The notes under the pieces were generated by a model. The model was not told the DNA's origin, made no database searches, and saw only the letters and a program-made list of their open reading frames with translations. Below, one piece after another: positions 5,452-7,773 of a stretch of 7,773 nt of DNA (within the stretch, counting starts at the first letter, position 1; the number at the start of each line of letters is the position of its first letter). Made by a program: the position numbers and the translations under genes. Source of the DNA: a bacterium UBA3756 (GTDB taxonomy: Bacteria; Bacteroidota; Bacteroidia; Bacteroidales; Bacteroidaceae); the NCBI GenBank assembly GCA_002371695.1, contig DFGG01000111.1, positions 1-7,773 on the forward strand, given 5' to 3'.

Positions 5452-7116
5452 ATGCTTAAACACTTATATATCAAGAACTTTGCACTCATCGACATTCTCG
5501 ACATAGACCTCTATCCCGGCTTTTCTGTCATCACAGGTGAGACAGGTGCGGGCAAGAGTATTATCCTGGGAGCCATCGGTCTTCTGCTGGGACAACGGGC
5601 CGATGCCAAGACTATCAAGACGGGTACAGACAAATGCATCATCGAGGCTCAGTTCGACTTGTCACGCTATCGTCTGGAAGCATTCTTCACGGATAATGAC
5701 ATCGAATACGACAATGGCGACTGCATCATCCGACGCGAACTCCTGGCCTCTGGTAAGAGCCGCGCCTTCATCAACGATACACCGGTACAACTGGCTATGC
5801 TCAAGGAACTGGGTGACAAACTGGTCGACGTCCACTCCCAGCACCAGAACCTGCTGCTCAACAAACAGGACTTCCAGCTGAGTGTGGCAGATATCATCGC
5901 CAGTGACGAACAACAACTATCGGCCTATCAGCAGGCCTATGCCGACTATCAGGCTGTAACAGCCGAACTGCGCCAGGCCGAGGATGACATCGAGCGTAAC
6001 CGTCAGAACGCCGATTTCCTTCAGTTCCAGTTTGATGAGCTCCATCATGCCCGTCTCTCCGAAGGCGAACAGGAGGACCTCGAACAGAAGAGCGACACCA
6101 TGACCCACTCCGAGGAGATCAAGGCTGCCCTCTTTACGGCCGATCATGCCCTACAGGCGGATGGCACAGGCATCGTCACCTCACTGCGCACCGCCATCTC
6201 TGCACTCCGTGATATCCAACGGGTCTATCCCGACATGACCGAGCTCACCGAGCGCCTCGACAGTACTTACATCGAACTGAAGGACATCGCCCAGGACATC
6301 AACGGACGACTCGAAGATGTGGATTTCGACCCTTCAGAACTCGATGCCATCAATGCCAGGCTCGACAAGATCTATGACCTCGAGAAGAAATACCACGCAG
6401 AGAACATCACCGAACTGATTGCACTGCGCGATGAACTGGAACGCAAATTAGGCAATATCGAGAATAGCGACGAGGCACTCGCCGTCCTCCGACAGCGACA
6501 GGAAGAGCTCCGTAAGGCTTGTCAACAGTCTGCCGACGAACTGACCAGACTCCGTACGGCAGCAGCCCGGAAGATTGAACAGGAGATGCTGCAGCGCCTC
6601 GTGCCCTTAGGCATGCCTCACGTACAGTTCCAGGTTCAGATGACCCGCGAGGCTCTTGGGCGCAATGGACAGGACCGTATCGCATTCCTCTTCTCAGCCA
6701 ACACCTCCACCCCACTCCAACCTGTCTCACAGGTGGCCTCGGGAGGTGAGATTGCCCGTGTGATGCTGGCCCTTAAGGCCATGATCAGCGGGGCTGTCAA
6801 GCTGCCCACCATCATTTTCGATGAGATAGATACGGGCGTCAGTGGAAAGATTGCCGAGAAGATGGCTGAGATCATGCAGGAGATGGGGCGCAACGAGCGT
6901 CAGGTGATCAGCATCACCCACCTGCCTCAGATTGCCGCCCTGGGCACCACCCACTATAAGGTTTCCAAGGAGGAGACGCCACAGGGCACTACCAGCCGGA
7001 TGGAGGAACTATCCTCCGAGCGTCGCATCACGGAGATTGCACAGATGCTCAGTGGCAGTGATGTCTCTGAGGCTGCCATTCAGAATGCCAAACAACTCTT
7101 AAAGGTACAAAAGTAA
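5452..7116 (+). CDS. recN: DNA repair protein RecN
   Basis: A full-length 554-residue SMC-like ATPase involved in DNA double-strand-break repair. The N-terminal half-site has MLKHLYIKNFALID and Walker A GETGAGKS (29-36), then the Q-loop region VDVHSQHQNLLL (125-136). Two Glu/Gln/Leu-rich coiled-coil arms (about 151-220 and 325-385) flank the hinge-side region. The C-terminal half-site has the ABC signature VASGGEIARVMLALK (428-442), Walker B LPTIIFDEID (451-460, D457 and E458), a D-loop (TGVSGK) and the switch histidine in SITHLPQIAA (H490). RITEIAQMLSG (525-535) is the characteristic RecN ending. All ATPase elements are intact. The start at 5452 begins at the conserved N-terminus, 26 bases after the DUF4835 stop. 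No SOS operator is recognisable upstream. Confidence 0.97.
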   Translation: MLKHLYIKNFALIDILDIDLYPGFSVITGETGAGKSIILGAIGLLLGQRADAKTIKTGTDKCIIEAQFDLSRYRLEAFFTDNDIEYDNGDCIIRRELLASGKSRAFINDTPVQLAMLKELGDKLVDVHSQHQNLLLNKQDFQLSVADIIASDEQQLSAYQQAYADYQAVTAELRQAEDDIERNRQNADFLQFQFDELHHARLSEGEQEDLEQKSDTMTHSEEIKAALFTADHALQADGTGIVTSLRTAISALRDIQRVYPDMTELTERLDSTYIELKDIAQDINGRLEDVDFDPSELDAINARLDKIYDLEKKYHAENITELIALRDELERKLGNIENSDEALAVLRQRQEELRKACQQSADELTRLRTAAARKIEQEMLQRLVPLGMPHVQFQVQMTREALGRNGQDRIAFLFSANTSTPLQPVSQVASGGEIARVMLALKAMISGAVKLPTIIFDEIDTGVSGKIAEKMAEIMQEMGRNERQVISITHLPQIAALGTTHYKVSKEETPQGTTSRMEELSSERRITEIAQMLSGSDVSEAAIQNAKQLLKVQK

Positions 7117-7139
7117 AAAGGTAAAAAGAATAAATAGGT

Positions 7140-7773
7140 ATGAAACGAATCCTGATAAGTTTATCACTGATCACTTTATATGTCGCATGTTGTCTTCCCA
7201 CGGCAAAGGCCCAGCCCTCCTGGGCCAAGAAGGCAGGCAAGTCGGTCTTCACCCTCAAGACCTTCGCTGCCGACGGTTCTCTCATCGCCAGCAGCAATGG
7301 CTTCTTTGTGGGGGCCCAGGGTGAGGCGGTCAGTAGTTTTGCTCCCTTCAAGGGAGCTGCCCGTGCTACGGTCATCGATGCCAGTGGCAAGGAGATGAGG
7401 GTCACAGGACTGATTGGGGCGAATGATATGTACGATGTGGCTAAATTCCGCGTCGATGGCAAGTCACAACCCCTCACCGTGGCTCAGTCCGCAGCACCTG
7501 TGGGCACCACGCTCTGGCTCCTGCCCTATCGTGAGTCGAAGAACCTGCCAGGCGGTCTGATCCGTAAGGCGGAGAAGTTCCAGGATGATTATGCTTACTA
7601 CACCATCGCCATGCGCACTCCCGAACAGGCTGTGAGCTGTCCTCTGCTCAATGAGGACGGTGAGGTGATTGGCATCCTCCAACCAGCTGCCTCTGCCTCC
7701 GATTCGCTGAGCTACGCCATCAGTGCCCGTTTTGCCGACTCCCTCAAAGTCAACGGCCTGAGTCTGAATGATC
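7140..7773 (+). CDS. Exported trypsin-fold protein lacking catalytic residues (partial, runs off right edge)
   Basis: The frame starts at ATG 7140, 23 bases after the recN stop, and stays open for 211 codons to the edge. It has a signal peptide with probable cleavage after AKA (22-24) before QPSW, so the product is exported. Residues about 28-205 look like a trypsin/HtrA-like double barrel: SNGFFVGAQGEAVS (52-65), KGAARATV (71-78), GANDMYDVAKFRV (93-105), VGTTLWLLPY (121-130), CPLLNEDGEVIGIL (167-180) and LSYAISARF (190-198). Aligned by eye to the HtrA pattern, the histidine position is Ala68, the aspartate is kept (Asp99), and the GNSGGP serine position falls in QAVSCP (Val165). Two of three catalytic residues thus appear lost, suggesting a binding or scaffold role. 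From memory, Bacteroidales homologues carry tetratricopeptide repeats further on; here that part lies beyond the window. Confidence 0.82.
   Translation, partial: MKRILISLSLITLYVACCLPTAKAQPSWAKKAGKSVFTLKTFAADGSLIASSNGFFVGAQGEAVSSFAPFKGAARATVIDASGKEMRVTGLIGANDMYDVAKFRVDGKSQPLTVAQSAAPVGTTLWLLPYRESKNLPGGLIRKAEKFQDDYAYYTIAMRTPEQAVSCPLLNEDGEVIGILQPAASASDSLSYAISARFADSLKVNGLSLND

Noticed and set aside
7101..7139. A-rich near-repeat of AAAGGTA/AAAAGGTAAAAAG between recN and the next gene
   Set aside because: It overlaps the recN C-terminal codons and is simple low-complexity sequence. It may help ribosome loading, but there is not enough to call a repeat element.
7140..7200. Lipoprotein signal (lipobox) around Cys17 in the right-edge protein
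   Set aside because: The residues before the cysteine are Tyr-Val-Ala, so the usual Leu/Val/Ile at -3 is missing. A standard signal peptidase I site, AKA before QPSW, fits better.

Overview
The window looks like the chromosome of a Bacteroidota species, most likely Prevotella or a close relative. The evidence is the gene families present (DUF4301, DUF3127, DUF4835, and a clamp/exonuclease/RecN cluster typical of Bacteroidales), the AT-rich intergenic gaps carrying TAnnTTTG-type -7 boxes, and the absence of strong Shine-Dalgarno sequences. Genus is an inference from recalled family resemblance, not a database result. There are no tRNA or rRNA genes, insertion sequences, CRISPR arrays or phage genes.

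Layout. (a) 1-134, minus strand: the first 44 codons of an unrecognised gene that runs off the left edge. (b) 135-240: a short gap with back-to-back promoters. (c) 241-1740, plus: a DUF4301 protein whose motifs resemble UTP:sugar-phosphate nucleotidyltransferases, ending at a strong hairpin terminator (1769-1807). (d) 1808-1932: a small non-coding stretch with inverted repeats and repeated TCGGAC words. (e) 1933-2349, minus: a DUF3127 protein, OB-fold/SSB-like, ending in the SSB-type tip DDLPF. (f) 2350-2516: an AT-rich divergent promoter region. (g) From 2517 to the right edge, plus: five co-directional genes in a probable operon: dnaN (beta sliding clamp), a DEDDh 3'-5' exonuclease with an ExoX-like C-terminal domain, a secreted DUF4835 (PorD-like) protein, recN, and the first 211 codons of an exported trypsin-fold protein that has lost two of its three catalytic residues.

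How the genes fit together. DnaN, the exonuclease, RecN and the divergently transcribed SSB-like DUF3127 protein form a DNA replication and repair neighbourhood. Two envelope/export genes (DUF4835 and the pseudoprotease) are embedded in the same transcription unit with tight spacing: a 4-base overlap and gaps of 23-30 bases. As I recall Bacteroidota gene order, coaBC often lies between the exonuclease and DUF4835 genes; it is absent here.

No clearly new multi-gene system is evident. The items most worth following up are the probable nucleotidyltransferase fold of DUF4301, the SSB-like tail of DUF3127, the catalytically dead protease at the right edge, and the repeat-bearing gap at 1808-1932.
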